A DNA stretch of 58,849 nt from Candidatus Zipacnadia bacterium. GTDB lineage: Bacteria > Armatimonadota > Zipacnadia > Zipacnadales > UBA5352. Under the pieces are notes generated by a model. The model saw nothing but the letters and a program-made list of their open reading frames with translations, was not told the origin of the DNA and searched no databases. The position numbers and the translations under genes were made by a program. Positions within the stretch are counted from its first letter, which is position 1, and the number at the start of each line of letters is the position of its first letter. Below are positions 7,729 through 17,782 of this stretch, one piece after another. The DNA lies in the NCBI GenBank assembly GCA_029820045.1, contig JALGVE010000010.1, positions 1 through 58,849 of the forward strand. The letters are read 5' to 3'.

Positions 7729-8176
7729 TCGAGGCACTCTCCTCTTCGGACTCGGTGGCCCCATTGCCCCTCTCCTGGAGCCTTCTCTCTATCAACAGCC
7801 GCACGATCTGCTTGCGGCTCTGCGGATCATCGTGATACGCCTCACTCACCAGACACAAGAGCCGCCACACCTCCAGGTCCGTGGAGAGAGCGTAGCACTG
7901 GTAGCGCCCATCGCCGCGAGTGAAGGTCTCGAGGATCTCGCACTCCGCCAGCCGTTCCAGCGCAGGCTCGACCATCTCCACTGACCGGTGTGTGCGCAGG
8001 GCGATGCCCGCGGCAGTGTCGAAAGTCCGTGGGTTCGCCTGGTAGAACAGCGCCACGTCCAGACCCACGAGGGTCTGAGCGATGTCCTGGACGAAGGTTG
8101 TCACGCGCTGGTCCATCTCGGCTCGACCTCTACGCCGCGAACCAATGGCCCTGTCACTTCCAGTAGCACACCTCAT
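7721..8176 (-). CDS. Small winged-helix-like protein, partner of the KaiC fusion
   Basis: 151 aa if started at 8176 (GGGGAGG ten bases upstream) or 131 aa from ATG 8116 (MDQRVTTFVQ), which drops a basic, low-complexity leader. The core FDTAAGIALRTHRSVEMVEPALERLAECEILETF reads as a winged helix: a helix-turn-helix resembling MarR/ArsR-type repressors, then a wing (RGDGRYQCYAL). The acidic C-terminal tail ends in ESEEESASNE. Small proteins of this kind are often encoded beside KaiC-like ATPases. Its stop overlaps the ATG of the fusion gene, so the two are co-translated. A role as regulator or output partner is inferred. Confidence 0.6.
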   Translation of the reverse strand: MRCATGSDRAIGSRRRGRAEMDQRVTTFVQDIAQTLVGLDVALFYQANPRTFDTAAGIALRTHRSVEMVEPALERLAECEILETFTRGDGRYQCYALSTDLEVWRLLCLVSEAYHDDPQSRKQIVRLLIERRLQERGNGATESEEESASNE

Positions 8177-8385
8177 CTATGCTTCGCCTCCCCTGTATCA
8201 TTCTCCTGCGTGTTATACAAATCATGTACCATCGTCCGGTGTTCCGTCCCCGCGCGTTAAGAGGAGGTGACGGGGGGTGTGTGTCGGAAGTAACCCGGTA
8301 CACTGCTCGCCCGTGAAGCCGTCGCCTTTCTCCAGTCGCGGGCGTGCCCTCGTCTTACTGCCTGAGACGCGCCAAGGGAGCTGCC

Positions 8386-11106
8386 ATGACAGGAAACGGC
8401 CAGGACATGCCGCGTGCTGAACATCCCCGACCCTACCTCCACCGCGGGCTGCGGTCAGGGATTGACTGGCTCAATCTCAATGGGCCCTGGCGATTCGAGT
8501 TCGACCCCTCCGATGAGGGTCTTGAGGGGGGGTGGTACCGGCCGGGAGAGCAGGAGTTCTCACGTGAGATTGTCGTACCCTTCCCCTGGGAGAGCCACCT
8601 CGCCTGGGGCACCGAGGGGGAGGCCGGCAACGACAACTGGTTCAGCCCGGAGGCCTACCTGGAGCCAGCCACGGTGACGGTTGAGAACTACCGCGAGGCG
8701 CCACGGCACACCGTCGGCTGGTATAAGCGATCCTTCCAGGTCCCGGCGAGTTGGCGAGGCCGCCGCGTCTTCCTGAACTTCGGCGCCGTTGACTGGCACG
8801 TCCAGGCGTGGGTCAACGGCGAGGTGGTGGGCAAGGCTGAGAGCGGCTATGTGCCCGTGAGCTTCGAGGTCACCCAGGCGCTGACCTGGGAGCGGGACGA
8901 GCTAGTGGTGCGCGTGGTTGACCCCGAGGATCACGGCCGCCAGCCGGTCGGCAAGCAGTACAACTGGTACACGCGCACCAGCGGCATCTGGCAGACCGTG
9001 TGGCTGGAGCCGCGAGGGGTCGGGTATATTGCCGAGGCTGTGGCTCGTCCCTCACTGGCCAAGGCCAGCGTCGAGTTGGAGTTCACGGTCATACCGCCCG
9101 AGGGCCGCGCGGACTGCGAGATCGAGGTATTCATCCGCCCCGAGGGCAAGACCGGCGTGGCAGCCACGGCACGCGAGAGCCTGCCAGCTACCGGAGGCAC
9201 GATCTCCCTACGAGTTGACCTGCCCCAGGCCAGGCCTTGGACGCCGGAAGCGCCCAACTTGTACCGCCTTACCGCGACCCTGAGCTGCGAGGGCGAGCGG
9301 GTAGACCAGGTGCACACCCAGTTCGGCCTTCGCGACGTATCTGTGTGTCCGTTGCACGAGGGCGGCCCTAACTACATCTGCCTCAACGGCGAACCGGTCT
9401 ACCTGAGGGGCGCGCTCGATCAGGCCTTCCATCCGCAGGGTGTGTACACGTTCCCGACCGACAAGGCGCTCAAGGCCGACCTGAAGGCCGCCAAGGCCGC
9501 CGGCTTCAACTTCCTGCGCCTGCACATCAAGGCGGAGGATCCCCGGCTGCACTACTGGGCCGACCGCCTCGGCGTGCTGCTCATGTGCGATATGCCCAAC
9601 TTCGGCTACGATGGTTACTCGGACGAGGCGAAGCAGCGCTGGGAGCGCACGACCGAGGCCATCATCCGGCGCGACTTCAATCATCCCAGCATCATCTCCT
9701 GGTGCCTCTTCAACGAGACCTGGGGCCTGGGCGGCAGGGATTACGCCGACAGCCCCGACCGACAGGCTTGGGTCAAGGAGCGATACGAGGCGGCGGAGGC
9801 GCTCGACCCGACACGCCTGATCGAGGACAACTCCGCCTGTCTCCACGATCACGTCGCCACGGACCTCAACAGTTGGCACTTCTACCTCAACGATTACGAG
9901 CAGGCGCGCCAGCACCTCGAGGAGGTGGTGGAGAACACCCACCCCGGCTCGGAGTTCAACTTCGTCGGCGGCAACGTGCAGGCCGACCAGCCGCTGCTGA
10001 ACAGCGAGTACGGCGGCATCTCCGCACGCGCCGGCGACCTCGATGTCTCCTGGTGCTTCCGCTTCCTCACCAACGAGCTACGCAAACACGAGAAGGTCTG
10101 CGGCTACGTGTACACCGAGCTGACCGACATCGAGTGGGAGTGCAACGGTATCCTCAACTATGACCGCACGCCGAAGGACTTCGGCTACGATCCGTCCCTC
10201 CTGCAACACCGTCAGTTCCTCGGGCTGGACTGCCCGCCCGGGCAGACGGTTGAGCCGGGCGCGCCGGTTCGCATTCCGGTCTTCCTGCGGCCCAGCCTGG
10301 AAGCGGCACAGATGCGTGATCGTACTACCTGGACCGCCAGCTTCGTGAACTCGCTGGGGAACCAGCGCACGCTGGTACGCCGCGCGCCGCTGGGGAACGC
10401 GGAGGGCGACACGGCCGACATGGAGCTAACTGCCCCCGATGAGCCGGGGCTGGTGCGCGTGGAGGTGAACCTCCAGGACCGCCAGGGAGGGCTCGCCGCG
10501 ATGAACTTCTGCTACCTGGAGATCCTGGGCGACAGGTCGGCCACGGAGTGGACTGACCACCGCACTCTTGTCCTGCGCAGGCAAGCCGGCGAGGCCAGGG
10601 CCGAGTTCGACGGCGCGGTCGAGATGGGCGAGTTCGAGGGCGGGGTGCACCTCATCGGCGGCGAGGGCAACGGCTGGTTGGAGTACGACTTCGACCTGCC
10701 GGAAGAGCCGCCCTCGGAGAGCATCGAGAGCGTTCGCGTCGTGCTGGAGGCCTCCAGCAAGCGGCCCGGCGCGCCGCAGACGGACGCCGACACTTGGCCC
10801 TCGATCCTACGGGTAAGTCTCAACGGCATCGAGATGGCGAGACGCGTTCTACGCAATCAGCCGGCTGACTCGCGCGGGGCGCTGTCGCACATGCACGGCT
10901 TCCAGGGCCGCTACGGGGAGTTGCTCCGCGTGCAACTGGGCGGCGAGGACCTTGCCCGAGCGCTTGAGGGCGCAGCGACCGTGACGCTCAGGCTGGAATG
11001 TGAGGCGCCGGCGGGCAGAGGTGGCGGACTTGTCGTCTACGGCTCGCGCGCGGGACGCTATCCCTGCGAGGTGCAGCTTCTGCTGAGCGTTGCCCCGCCG
11101 ACGTGA
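8386..11106 (+). CDS. Glycoside hydrolase family 2 (beta-galactosidase/beta-glucuronidase type)
   Basis: 906 aa from ATG 8386 (AAGGGAG upstream; the track's extra 14 residues are probably untranslated). The layout is that of GH2: a sugar-binding jelly roll (to ~200; VGWYKRSFQVP, QYNWYTRTSGIWQTV), an Ig-like sandwich (~210-320), then a TIM barrel with the acid/base Glu444 in the N-E pair of SWCLFNETWG and the nucleophile Glu541 in LNSEYGG. A further C-terminal beta region (~600-906) looks like a carbohydrate-binding module. There is no signal peptide, so it is probably cytoplasmic. It should hydrolyse terminal beta-linked sugars with retention; the exact sugar cannot be told. Confidence 0.9.
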   Translation: MTGNGQDMPRAEHPRPYLHRGLRSGIDWLNLNGPWRFEFDPSDEGLEGGWYRPGEQEFSREIVVPFPWESHLAWGTEGEAGNDNWFSPEAYLEPATVTVENYREAPRHTVGWYKRSFQVPASWRGRRVFLNFGAVDWHVQAWVNGEVVGKAESGYVPVSFEVTQALTWERDELVVRVVDPEDHGRQPVGKQYNWYTRTSGIWQTVWLEPRGVGYIAEAVARPSLAKASVELEFTVIPPEGRADCEIEVFIRPEGKTGVAATARESLPATGGTISLRVDLPQARPWTPEAPNLYRLTATLSCEGERVDQVHTQFGLRDVSVCPLHEGGPNYICLNGEPVYLRGALDQAFHPQGVYTFPTDKALKADLKAAKAAGFNFLRLHIKAEDPRLHYWADRLGVLLMCDMPNFGYDGYSDEAKQRWERTTEAIIRRDFNHPSIISWCLFNETWGLGGRDYADSPDRQAWVKERYEAAEALDPTRLIEDNSACLHDHVATDLNSWHFYLNDYEQARQHLEEVVENTHPGSEFNFVGGNVQADQPLLNSEYGGISARAGDLDVSWCFRFLTNELRKHEKVCGYVYTELTDIEWECNGILNYDRTPKDFGYDPSLLQHRQFLGLDCPPGQTVEPGAPVRIPVFLRPSLEAAQMRDRTTWTASFVNSLGNQRTLVRRAPLGNAEGDTADMELTAPDEPGLVRVEVNLQDRQGGLAAMNFCYLEILGDRSATEWTDHRTLVLRRQAGEARAEFDGAVEMGEFEGGVHLIGGEGNGWLEYDFDLPEEPPSESIESVRVVLEASSKRPGAPQTDADTWPSILRVSLNGIEMARRVLRNQPADSRGALSHMHGFQGRYGELLRVQLGGEDLARALEGAATVTLRLECEAPAGRGGGLVVYGSRAGRYPCEVQLLLSVAPPT

Positions 11107-11235
11107 CGGCCCGGTTCCGGGCTGATTCCTCAGATGCTCGCGGGATTGACAGCGGCCCGGCTATTGACGCCATCCCTGTTGCCGTATGCTTGTTGCTCGT
11201 GATGATGCGCAAGATATGTGTGATCCGCAAGAACC

Positions 11236-11264
11236 TTGTGCGCAGTTCAAGCGTTTGTTACAAT
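11236..11264 (+). promoter_or_regulatory. Candidate sigma70 promoter for the prepilin-like gene
   Basis: TTGTGC (11236-11241) and TACAAT (11259-11264) are separated by 17 bp. TGT immediately before the -10 hexamer gives an extended -10. The site is about 80 bases upstream of the start codon at 11343, in the only clearly intergenic stretch here. Confidence 0.5.
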
Positions 11265-11342
11265 GCACCGTGCCTGACTCCGGGCGCAGGCCTGCTTAAC
11301 CAGGGCCTGCTACGATCAACACAAATGAGGAGGCGGACGCAA

Positions 11343-11984
<642 letters not shown>

Positions 11985-12009
11985 GCCACAGCAAACCCGG
12001 AGCAGTCCG

Positions 12010-12044
12010 AAGCGCGCGGCCCAAAGTCGCGCGCTTCTTCATTT
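12010..12044 (+). terminator. Rho-independent terminator after the prepilin-like gene
   Basis: Perfect 9-bp stem AAGCGCGCG (12010-12018) / CGCGCGCTT (12028-12036) with a 9-base loop, followed by the pyrimidine-rich CTTCATTT. It sits 26 bases after the stop codon. Confidence 0.7.
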
Positions 12045-12185
12045 GTGCCGATGGAGGAGGAGGCCGTCCCTGAGGCGAAGCAGCCGCGCGAGTTCGCATG
12101 ACAGCTTCGTTCGGAGGCGCGGGACCTGTGCGCCGTAGCCTTGGCGAAGGTGCATCGTATCCCGCGCACTGGGAGGTAAGCAGCA

Positions 12186-13163
12186 ATGTCGGAGGTAAGG
12201 ATAGGTTTCGTCGGAGCAGGCGGGAACGCACGCGGTCACATGAGCCGCCTGGCCGAGCTTGAAGATGCAACTATCGTCGCGATCTCTGACCTGGTGGAGG
12301 AGAAGGCGAAGGAGGCCGCCGGCGAGTATGGTGCTACGCCTTACACTGACTACCATGCGATGCTCGACAGCGAAGAGCTGGACGCGCTTTACGTGAGCGT
12401 CCCGCCCTTCGCTCACACGGACGCGGAGGTCCTCGCCGCCCAGGCGGGCCTGAACCTCTTCGTCGAGAAGCCGGTAGTGCTGGACATGGACAAAGGCTTG
12501 GAGAATCTGGAGGCCATCAAGCAGGCGGGCGTGCTCTCCTGCGTCGGCTATCAACTGCGTCTGATGGACACGACGCAACGGCTGAAGGCCTACCTGGCGG
12601 ACAAGACGGTAGCGATGATCTCCTCGCATCGCTGGGGCGGCCTGCCCGGCACCCCCTGGTGGCGCGTCATGGAGCAGTCCGGCGGTCAACTCGTCGAGCA
12701 GACCACCCACCAGGTGGACCTCATGCGATACGTCACCGGCGATGAGATCGTCGAGGTCTACGCCAAGTACGCGACGCGCACTCTGGGAGACCTGGAGAAC
12801 TTCACCATCCCCGACAGCCAGGCGGTGATCTTTGAGTTCGCCAGCGGTATCCTGGCAACGCTTTCGACCAGCCCGATGATGACCCAGGGCGGCGGCAAGA
12901 GCGACGTTGTCTTCCTGCTGCGCGACCAGATCATCGGCTGGTCCACGACCGGGCTTAGCGTCACTCCCGGCGGTGATCCCGACCTTGAGGCCGAGCCGAA
13001 GGAGACGCCTAACATTGACCAGGTGTTCGTGAAGGCGATCCTCACGGGCGATCAGTCGCTGATTCCGGTCTCTTACGAGGACGGCCTGCGCACTTGCGAC
13101 GCCACGCTGGCGGCCAACGAGTCGGCGGCCACCGGCAAGCCGGTCAAGCCAAAGCTGAGCTAG
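12186..13163 (+). CDS. Gfo/Idh/MocA-family oxidoreductase
   Basis: 325 aa. The start has GGGAGG ten bases upstream. The N-terminal Rossmann fold has the dinucleotide motif VGAGGNARGH and the catalytic-region E-K-P in LFVEKPVVLDMD. The C-terminal alpha/beta domain includes HRWGGLPGTPWWR and the conserved His of QTTHQVDLMRYV. Family members oxidise or interconvert sugars, inositols or their derivatives using NAD(P). The substrate is not identifiable. It is free-standing: no gene is within 200 bp upstream and the next, DUF5693, starts 434 bp downstream. Confidence 0.88.
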   Translation: MSEVRIGFVGAGGNARGHMSRLAELEDATIVAISDLVEEKAKEAAGEYGATPYTDYHAMLDSEELDALYVSVPPFAHTDAEVLAAQAGLNLFVEKPVVLDMDKGLENLEAIKQAGVLSCVGYQLRLMDTTQRLKAYLADKTVAMISSHRWGGLPGTPWWRVMEQSGGQLVEQTTHQVDLMRYVTGDEIVEVYAKYATRTLGDLENFTIPDSQAVIFEFASGILATLSTSPMMTQGGGKSDVVFLLRDQIIGWSTTGLSVTPGGDPDLEAEPKETPNIDQVFVKAILTGDQSLIPVSYEDGLRTCDATLAANESAATGKPVKPKLS

Positions 13164-13190
13164 CCACGCACCATGGGGCGCGAACTGAAG

Positions 13191-13219
13191 GTGGGCAGCG
13201 CAGATCGCGCGCTGCCCAC
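13191..13219. repeat. Perfect hairpin with GGGCAGCGC arms
   Basis: GTGGGCAGCGC-agatcgc-GCGCTGCCCAC, an 11-bp stem with a 7-base loop 28 bases after the oxidoreductase stop. There is no T-tract. Its arms match the outermost stem of the large nested palindrome at 51207-51400, so it may be a minimal or collapsed member of that family. It could also act as a transcript end. Confidence 0.55.
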
Positions 13220-13276
13220 AATGCTGTACCGCGATGGTCGAACGGCCCGGGCCGCCAACGACAGCCTCACCCCCGG

Positions 13277-13311
13277 CCCCTCTCCCTCACAAGGGCACTT
13301 CGGGAGAGGGG
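13277..13311. repeat. Dispersed palindromic repeat (CCCCTCTCCC type)
   Basis: CCCCTCTCCC ... GGGAGAGGGG around a 15-base loop, flanked by CACCCCCGG and GTGAA. This is a very common REP-like sequence in bacterial genomes. Confidence 0.6.
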
Positions 13312-13597
13312 TGAACGACCGCGAACCCAGCGACCTCTTCCCTAGCCGAGGGCTTGCCCTCGGCGCGGCCTGCCACCCGTAGTCTCGCAGAGCGGGACAA
13401 AGGGTGAAGCGCATCCGCCTTCGCCCCGCCCGCTGGGTAGGCTTCAGGCTGCGCTATGCGCGTCGGCCTCGCACAGAGATACAGAGTGGCTGCCTCGGTC
13501 GGTCGCGGCCAGGAAGGAGCACGGCCGCCCTTCGCCGAACTCCCCAGGGGGTACGACAGGTAAGACGCCGGTTCGCCAGAGACTGGAGCACGATGAG

Positions 13598-15604
13598 ATG
13601 AGCAAGGCGCAAAGCATGATCCTGGGAACCCTCATACTGGTAGGGCTGCTGGCGGCAACCTATGTCGCACTAGGCCGCATGGTGGTGGAGAACACGAACC
13701 GGACGGTCGGCCTGGCGGTTGACTACGCAGAGGTGGAGAGGCTGGCCGCGGCGACGGCCACGGCGCCGGTCAGCGTGCTCCAGCGTCTTCAGGAGGCAGG
13801 CGCAACTCACCTGGCGGTCAGCGAGGATGACCTGCAGACCTTGCTCGGCCGGGGGCAGGTCGCGATGTTTGCCAAGGGCAACACCGTCGAGATCTGGTTC
13901 GCCTCGGCCAAGCGGCTGCACCAGGCAGCCGAGGCCCTCAGCAACAAGTTGCCCGGCGAGTACGCCGAGCGGGAGACGGAGGACGGCGACAGAGTGCTGG
14001 AGGCGCCGTTTGCCGCAACCTCCGTGCCGAATGTGGGTGTCGGCTATCCGCCCGAGGCGCTTGAGGCCGCTCGCAAGCTCGGACTTCACGTGGTCGCCCG
14101 ACCGCACTGGCAGGGCGTTCGCACCCCGAGAGCAGTTACCGCCACCATCGAGCAGGCGGCCGAAGCTGGCGCGCAAATCGTCGTTTTCACGGGCGATCAA
14201 GTGATCGGCCATCCTAACCTGATCGAGACCACCGCCCAGGCCCTCATGCAGAAGAAAGTAGCCTTCGGATTGATCGAGCTAGCGCCGCAGAAAGGCGCCG
14301 CGAAGCTCGCGGCCAAGCTCCACTACCGAGTCGTGCGCGTGCATAGCGTTACTGAGCCGGAGATGCACACCATCTTGCCCCAGCGCGCCGTTGAGCGTTT
14401 CGTGCGGGCCGCAAGGGAACGCGAGGTGCGGCTGCTTTACCTGAGGCTCCTGCCGGGCGCCGAGGACCAGCCGGCCAAGGCTAACGCGACCTATGTGACC
14501 GCCATCAGGGAGGGCCTCAAGGACCACGGGCTGCAGACCGGGGCGCCGCGACCGTTGGCGGACTTCGGAACGCCCCCCTGGCTCCTGGCGTTGGTCTTGT
14601 TAGGCGCATGGGGCGGCGCGCTGTGGCTCATGCAGGCCCTCTTCGGGCTACCGCCGGAGTATTTCTGGGTGCTCACGTTGCTGGCGGTTGTCGGCGGATC
14701 GGCCGGGGCCTACGTGGCCGACGACCTGGCCCGCTCGTTGGGCGCCCTGACAGCGGCCACCGTCTTCCCGCTCCTAGCCGTGCTGTACGCGGCGCAGAGC
14801 ACCACCCCCACCTCCAACTGGCGACCTCGCCTGCTCCACGCCCTGGGCCCGCTGCTAGGCGGGTTCCTCAAGGTGTCGGTCATCACCGCCTTCGGCGGGC
14901 TGCTGGTGGTGGGTGCGCTGGGGGACTCAAGCTACCTGGTGAAAGTCGCGCAGTTCCGCGGGGTGAAGCTGGCTCAGGTCATTCCTCTCGCGGTTGTGGC
15001 ACTGGTCTGGCTGGCGCGCTCCACCGGGGCCTACCGCAACGCAACCCCGGAGGAGGGACCTGACCTCCTGGACCGGCGTAGCGGCATCACACGGCCTGAG
15101 TGGCCGGCGCTCTGGCCCGGTCTGCGCGAGGCCTTCAGTGAGTTCGTCGCCTACTGGCACGTGGCCGCCGCCGTGGTGGGGCTGGCGCTTCTAGGGCTGC
15201 TCATCGTGCGTTCGGGCAACGAAGCGGCCGGTGCTATTCTCCCCGGCGAGCTTCAGTTCCGGGCCTTGCTGGACAAGCTCCTCGTGGTGCGGCCGCGCAC
15301 CAAGGAGGTCTTCCTCGGGCACCCGGTTATGATACTCACTCTGCTGCTCGCGCTGCGGGGCGCGCGTCGGGGCCTGTGGGTCGGGTTCGCGCTTGGCACC
15401 ATCGGACAGATCTCGATTCTCAACTCATGCTGCCATCTGCACACACCGCTGCTGCTGACACTGGTCCGCATCTTCAACGGTCTCTGGTTGGGCGCGCTTG
15501 CCGGGATCGTTCTGTGCACCATCTGGGACCTGCTGAAGCTCCCGCCGCGGCCGGACCGAGCCGCCGAGCCAGCGATGCCGCCCGATGATGAGGACCAGGG
15601 ATGA
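13598..15604 (+). CDS. DUF5693 integral membrane protein
   Basis: 668 aa. Residues 7-29 are an N-terminal membrane anchor. A soluble extracytoplasmic domain of about 300 residues follows ([30 protein letters not shown]), resembling a TIM-barrel-like fold. The C-terminal half has roughly eight hydrophobic segments, for example [21 protein letters not shown] and [19 protein letters not shown] lies nine bases before the ATG. This architecture and its 4-base ATGA overlap with csaB match the DUF5693-CsaB pair known from many Gram-positive and related genomes, where CsaB pyruvylates the cell-wall polymer that anchors S-layer proteins. A role in handling that polymer at the membrane is inferred. Confidence 0.8.
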   Translation: MSKAQSMILGTLILVGLLAATYVALGRMVVENTNRTVGLAVDYAEVERLAAATATAPVSVLQRLQEAGATHLAVSEDDLQTLLGRGQVAMFAKGNTVEIWFASAKRLHQAAEALSNKLPGEYAERETEDGDRVLEAPFAATSVPNVGVGYPPEALEAARKLGLHVVARPHWQGVRTPRAVTATIEQAAEAGAQIVVFTGDQVIGHPNLIETTAQALMQKKVAFGLIELAPQKGAAKLAAKLHYRVVRVHSVTEPEMHTILPQRAVERFVRAAREREVRLLYLRLLPGAEDQPAKANATYVTAIREGLKDHGLQTGAPRPLADFGTPPWLLALVLLGAWGGALWLMQALFGLPPEYFWVLTLLAVVGGSAGAYVADDLARSLGALTAATVFPLLAVLYAAQSTTPTSNWRPRLLHALGPLLGGFLKVSVITAFGGLLVVGALGDSSYLVKVAQFRGVKLAQVIPLAVVALVWLARSTGAYRNATPEEGPDLLDRRSGITRPEWPALWPGLREAFSEFVAYWHVAAAVVGLALLGLLIVRSGNEAAGAILPGELQFRALLDKLLVVRPRTKEVFLGHPVMILTLLLALRGARRGLWVGFALGTIGQISILNSCCHLHTPLLLTLVRIFNGLWLGALAGIVLCTIWDLLKLPPRPDRAAEPAMPPDDEDQG

Positions 15605-16683
15605 CAATAGCCCTCTCAGGATACTACGGGTTTGGCAACGCCGGCGACGAGGCTATCCTGGCGGCCACCCTCGCCGGCCTGCGACGGCGCTTGCCCGAAG
15701 CTCAATTCGTGGTCCTCTCCGGCAACCCGCCAGCCACTGAAGCAGAGCATCAGGTGGAGGCATACCCCCGCTGGCGGCCGGCCAGCATCTGGCGCACTGT
15801 GCGCAAGGCCGACTTGCTTGTCTCAGGCGGCGGCGGCCTGCTGCAGAACAGCACCAGCGCACGCTCACTGATGTACTACCTCACGGTGCTGAAGGCCGCC
15901 TGGTTCGCGCGCACGCCCTACGTCATTTTCGCCCAAGGAGTAGGGCCGCTGCGAGGTTGGCTCGCGCGCTGGGGCACGGCGTTCTGGGCCCGGCGCGCGG
16001 TCGCCATCACCGTGCGCGATGAGGCGTCCGTGCAGTTGCTGCAAGAGATCGGCATTCCCGTCGAGCGCATTGAGCTAACGGCTGACCCGGCTCTGACGCT
16101 CCAGCCGCCGCCACCGGAACAGGTCCAGGAGGTGCTCGGCAGCGCCGGTATCACAGAGGACCGGCCGCTGCTCGGCCTGGCGGTCAGGCAGTGGAAGGAC
16201 CAGCAGATGGCGGTTGAGGGCATGGCGGAAGCCGCCCGGCGCGCTGTGGATGAGCTGGATGTGCAACCCATCGCGCTGCCCTTTCAGCCGGCACAAGACC
16301 TCGAGGTCTGCCGCTCGCTCGCTGCGATGATCCCGGGCTGCGTGGTGCTCGACGCGCCCCTGCGGCCGGCGGAACTGATGGCAGTCGTTGGCCGCCTGGA
16401 CATGCTCCTGGCAATGCGGCTGCACGCCCTCATCTTCGCAGCAGCGCAGGCCGTGCCGGCCGTAGGCCTCGTCTATGACCCAAAGATCAGAGCATTCTGC
16501 GAGCAGGCAGGACAACCGTCGGTGGAGGCCGCCGCGCCCGCTGACCTCAGCGACGTCCTCCAGCAGGCGTGGTCCTCCCAGGCTGAGAGCACGCAGGACC
16601 GAGGCCGGCGCGCAGAGCAGCTACGAGCGCGCGCGGAGCGCAACTTCGAGGTCGTGGCGGAACTTGCCCGGGCGCTGAGGTAG
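15601..16683 (+). CDS. csaB: Polysaccharide pyruvyl transferase CsaB
   Basis: 360 aa, starting within the ATGA overlap of the DUF5693 gene. It begins [16 protein letters not shown], the CsaB/WcaK pyruvyl-transferase signature, with the later motifs [31 protein letters not shown] and [20 protein letters not shown]. The enzyme transfers pyruvate from phosphoenolpyruvate as a ketal onto wall-polymer sugars, which are recognised by SLH domains of S-layer proteins. No SLH protein is in this window. It is the last gene of the pair and is followed by a palindrome-rich region. Confidence 0.9.
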   Translation: MTIALSGYYGFGNAGDEAILAATLAGLRRRLPEAQFVVLSGNPPATEAEHQVEAYPRWRPASIWRTVRKADLLVSGGGGLLQNSTSARSLMYYLTVLKAAWFARTPYVIFAQGVGPLRGWLARWGTAFWARRAVAITVRDEASVQLLQEIGIPVERIELTADPALTLQPPPPEQVQEVLGSAGITEDRPLLGLAVRQWKDQQMAVEGMAEAARRAVDELDVQPIALPFQPAQDLEVCRSLAAMIPGCVVLDAPLRPAELMAVVGRLDMLLAMRLHALIFAAAQAVPAVGLVYDPKIRAFCEQAGQPSVEAAAPADLSDVLQQAWSSQAESTQDRGRRAEQLRARAERNFEVVAELARALR

Positions 16684-16699
16684 CGGCCGCCAACAGGCC

Positions 16700-16860
16700 C
16701 GGGCAGCACGGGGGCGGGCTTCCAGCCCGCCCCCAACGGCAAGCGCCGCCGGCGCCCTGCGAATGCAGGGCGCTGCCGGACTTCGTCCGGCCCGCAAGCC
16801 CCCAGGCTTGCGGCGGCGCTTGCCGTGCGATCCCGCTTACGCGGGATCGCGTGCTGCCCG
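16700..16860. repeat. Nested multi-hairpin element 1
   Basis: Seven perfect stems account for nearly all bases. The outermost is CGGGCAGCACG (16700-16710) / CGTGCTGCCCG (16850-16860). Inside, in order, are hairpin A (16711-16720/16724-16733) and a 15-bp stem CGGCAAGCGCCGCCG (16737-16751) / 16811-16825. That 15-bp stem encloses three hairpins (16752-16773, 16775-16791, 16792-16813). Last comes hairpin C, GCGATCCCGC-ttac-GCGGGATCGC (16827-16850). The predicted fold is a cloverleaf flanked by two hairpins and closed by an outer stem. The element at 51207-51400 has the same plan. Confidence 0.85.
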
Positions 16861-17103
16861 CAAGTTAGCGAAATAAGCAATACGGAGCTGGCGACGACGC
16901 AAGTAGACACCGCACGGGAGATGCGGGGTCTTCTCGGCCGGTGATTTGCCCAGTGGGCCTGCGGATAGGGAGGGGGAGCCGGCCGGCGCCCGGGATGGTA
17001 TCCCGCGCCTCCGAACGGTATTGTCGAGCGCAACCTAGTATTCGCTTGCGTAGCAAAGCGTCAGGTCGCACAAGGACGTCCGTATGATGGAGCGGCCGCC
17101 TGA

Positions 17104-17148
17104 GCGCGTCTGTCGCGCGCGCAGACGCCGCGTCTGCGCGAGACGCGC
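17104..17148. repeat. Two-level palindrome
   Basis: The outer stem GCGCGTCT (17104-17111) / AGACGCGC (17141-17148) encloses the inner hairpin CGCGCAGACG-ccg-CGTCTGCGCG (17118-17140). It is a smaller example of the nested style seen at 16700 and 51207. Confidence 0.6.
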
Positions 17149-17276
17149 GAAGCCGGCCCGCCGTATGCGCTAAGGGCCGAGTTCGGCCCTTCGGGCCTCA
17201 CGCGGCCCTCCCAACGACTCGGACCGGTCCCGCTCAGCGGGCGGGACGATGTCCCGCGGAACTACGCGAGTAGGCA

Positions 17277-17480
17277 CTAGTGTCCGGCCTGTGCGCGAAC
17301 CGCTGCGGAAGGCGAACTGCGGACGGCCCCGAGCCTCTTGGCCAGCACTGTAGCTGCGAGCACTTGCGCCGGGATGATGACGACTGAGAACACTTCGTGG
17401 GCGGCGCGCACTAAGGCTAACAGCGCCCCCACGCCGAAGTAGAGGGCGCAGAAGGCGATGACATCGAGCGCGTTACGCAT
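17277..17480 (-). CDS. Small two-helix membrane protein
   Basis: 67 aa. The track gives a 161-aa ORF from 17762, but the ATG at 17480 has AGGAGG six bases upstream and begins the only protein-like part. Two hydrophobic segments, at residues ~5-22 (ALDVIAFCALYFGVGALLA) and ~29-46 (VFSVVIIPAQVLAATVLA), are followed by a short basic tail (KRLGAVRSSPSAAVRAQAGH). No family is recognised. It may be a small inner-membrane protein of unknown role, divergent from the oxidoreductase gene at 17783. Confidence 0.55.
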   Translation of the reverse strand: MRNALDVIAFCALYFGVGALLALVRAAHEVFSVVIIPAQVLAATVLAKRLGAVRSSPSAAVRAQAGH

Positions 17481-17782
17481 CGTCGGCCTCCTATCTCTGC
17501 CGACAGCGTTTGAGCACCGAACGCGCCCGGAAGCACGACGAGCGGCGGAGGTCGCCCCCGGACAGGGGGAGGCTACGCGACCTCGGTGAAGTCGGACGGG
17601 CCACGGCATCCGCGCCTCGAGCCCTCCTGGGAGGTTGTCTCCCCGCGTTTTGCCTGGTAGAGTTACCCAGGCAGCCCGGGCCGTAAACGGAGCGCGAGCA
17701 ACAGAATCGTAACGATGCAACGGCCCGCCACGGGCGAAGGGCGCCGCCTGTTGCGAGATCACACATGGAGGTACTGAAAGCC
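17481..17782. other. Divergent intergenic region
   Basis: About 300 bp between the divergent small membrane protein gene and the oxidoreductase gene; it must hold both promoters. Only short hairpins are visible, CCCCC-ggaca-GGGGG near 17565 and GCCTGG-tagagttac-CCAGGC near 17655. No convincing -35/-10 pair was found. Confidence 0.4.

Larger units (their letters stand above)
13164..13597. other. Intergenic stretch with palindromic repeats
   Basis: No convincing gene. It contains an 11-bp perfect hairpin at 13191-13219, whose arms share GGGCAGCGC/GCGCTGCCC with the outer stem of the nested element at 51207, and a CCCCTCTCCC/GGGAGAGGGG hairpin at 13277-13311. The latter is the widespread repeat whose spurious translation reads LTPGPSPSQG. 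Confidence 0.6.
16684..17276. other. Palindrome-dense intergenic island
   Basis: 593 bp without a credible gene. It holds the nested element at 16700-16860, a second two-level palindrome at 17104-17148, AAGGGCCGA-gt-TCGGCCCTT at 17172-17191 and GCGGGAC-gat-GTCCCGC at 17241-17257. No coding frame, tRNA or clear promoter was seen. Confidence 0.65.

Noticed and set aside
8190-8240. Promoter for the winged-helix/KaiC operon
   Set aside because: TATAAC is present on the minus strand near 8210, but no acceptable -35 box at 16-18 bp spacing was found.
13173-13382. ORF containing LTPGPSPSQG
   Set aside because: A well-known spurious translation of a dispersed palindromic repeat.
16684-17276. Tandem tRNA genes suggested by cloverleaf-like folds
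   Set aside because: Stems are too long and perfect, with no T-loop or D-loop consensus and no CCA-type acceptor arrangement.
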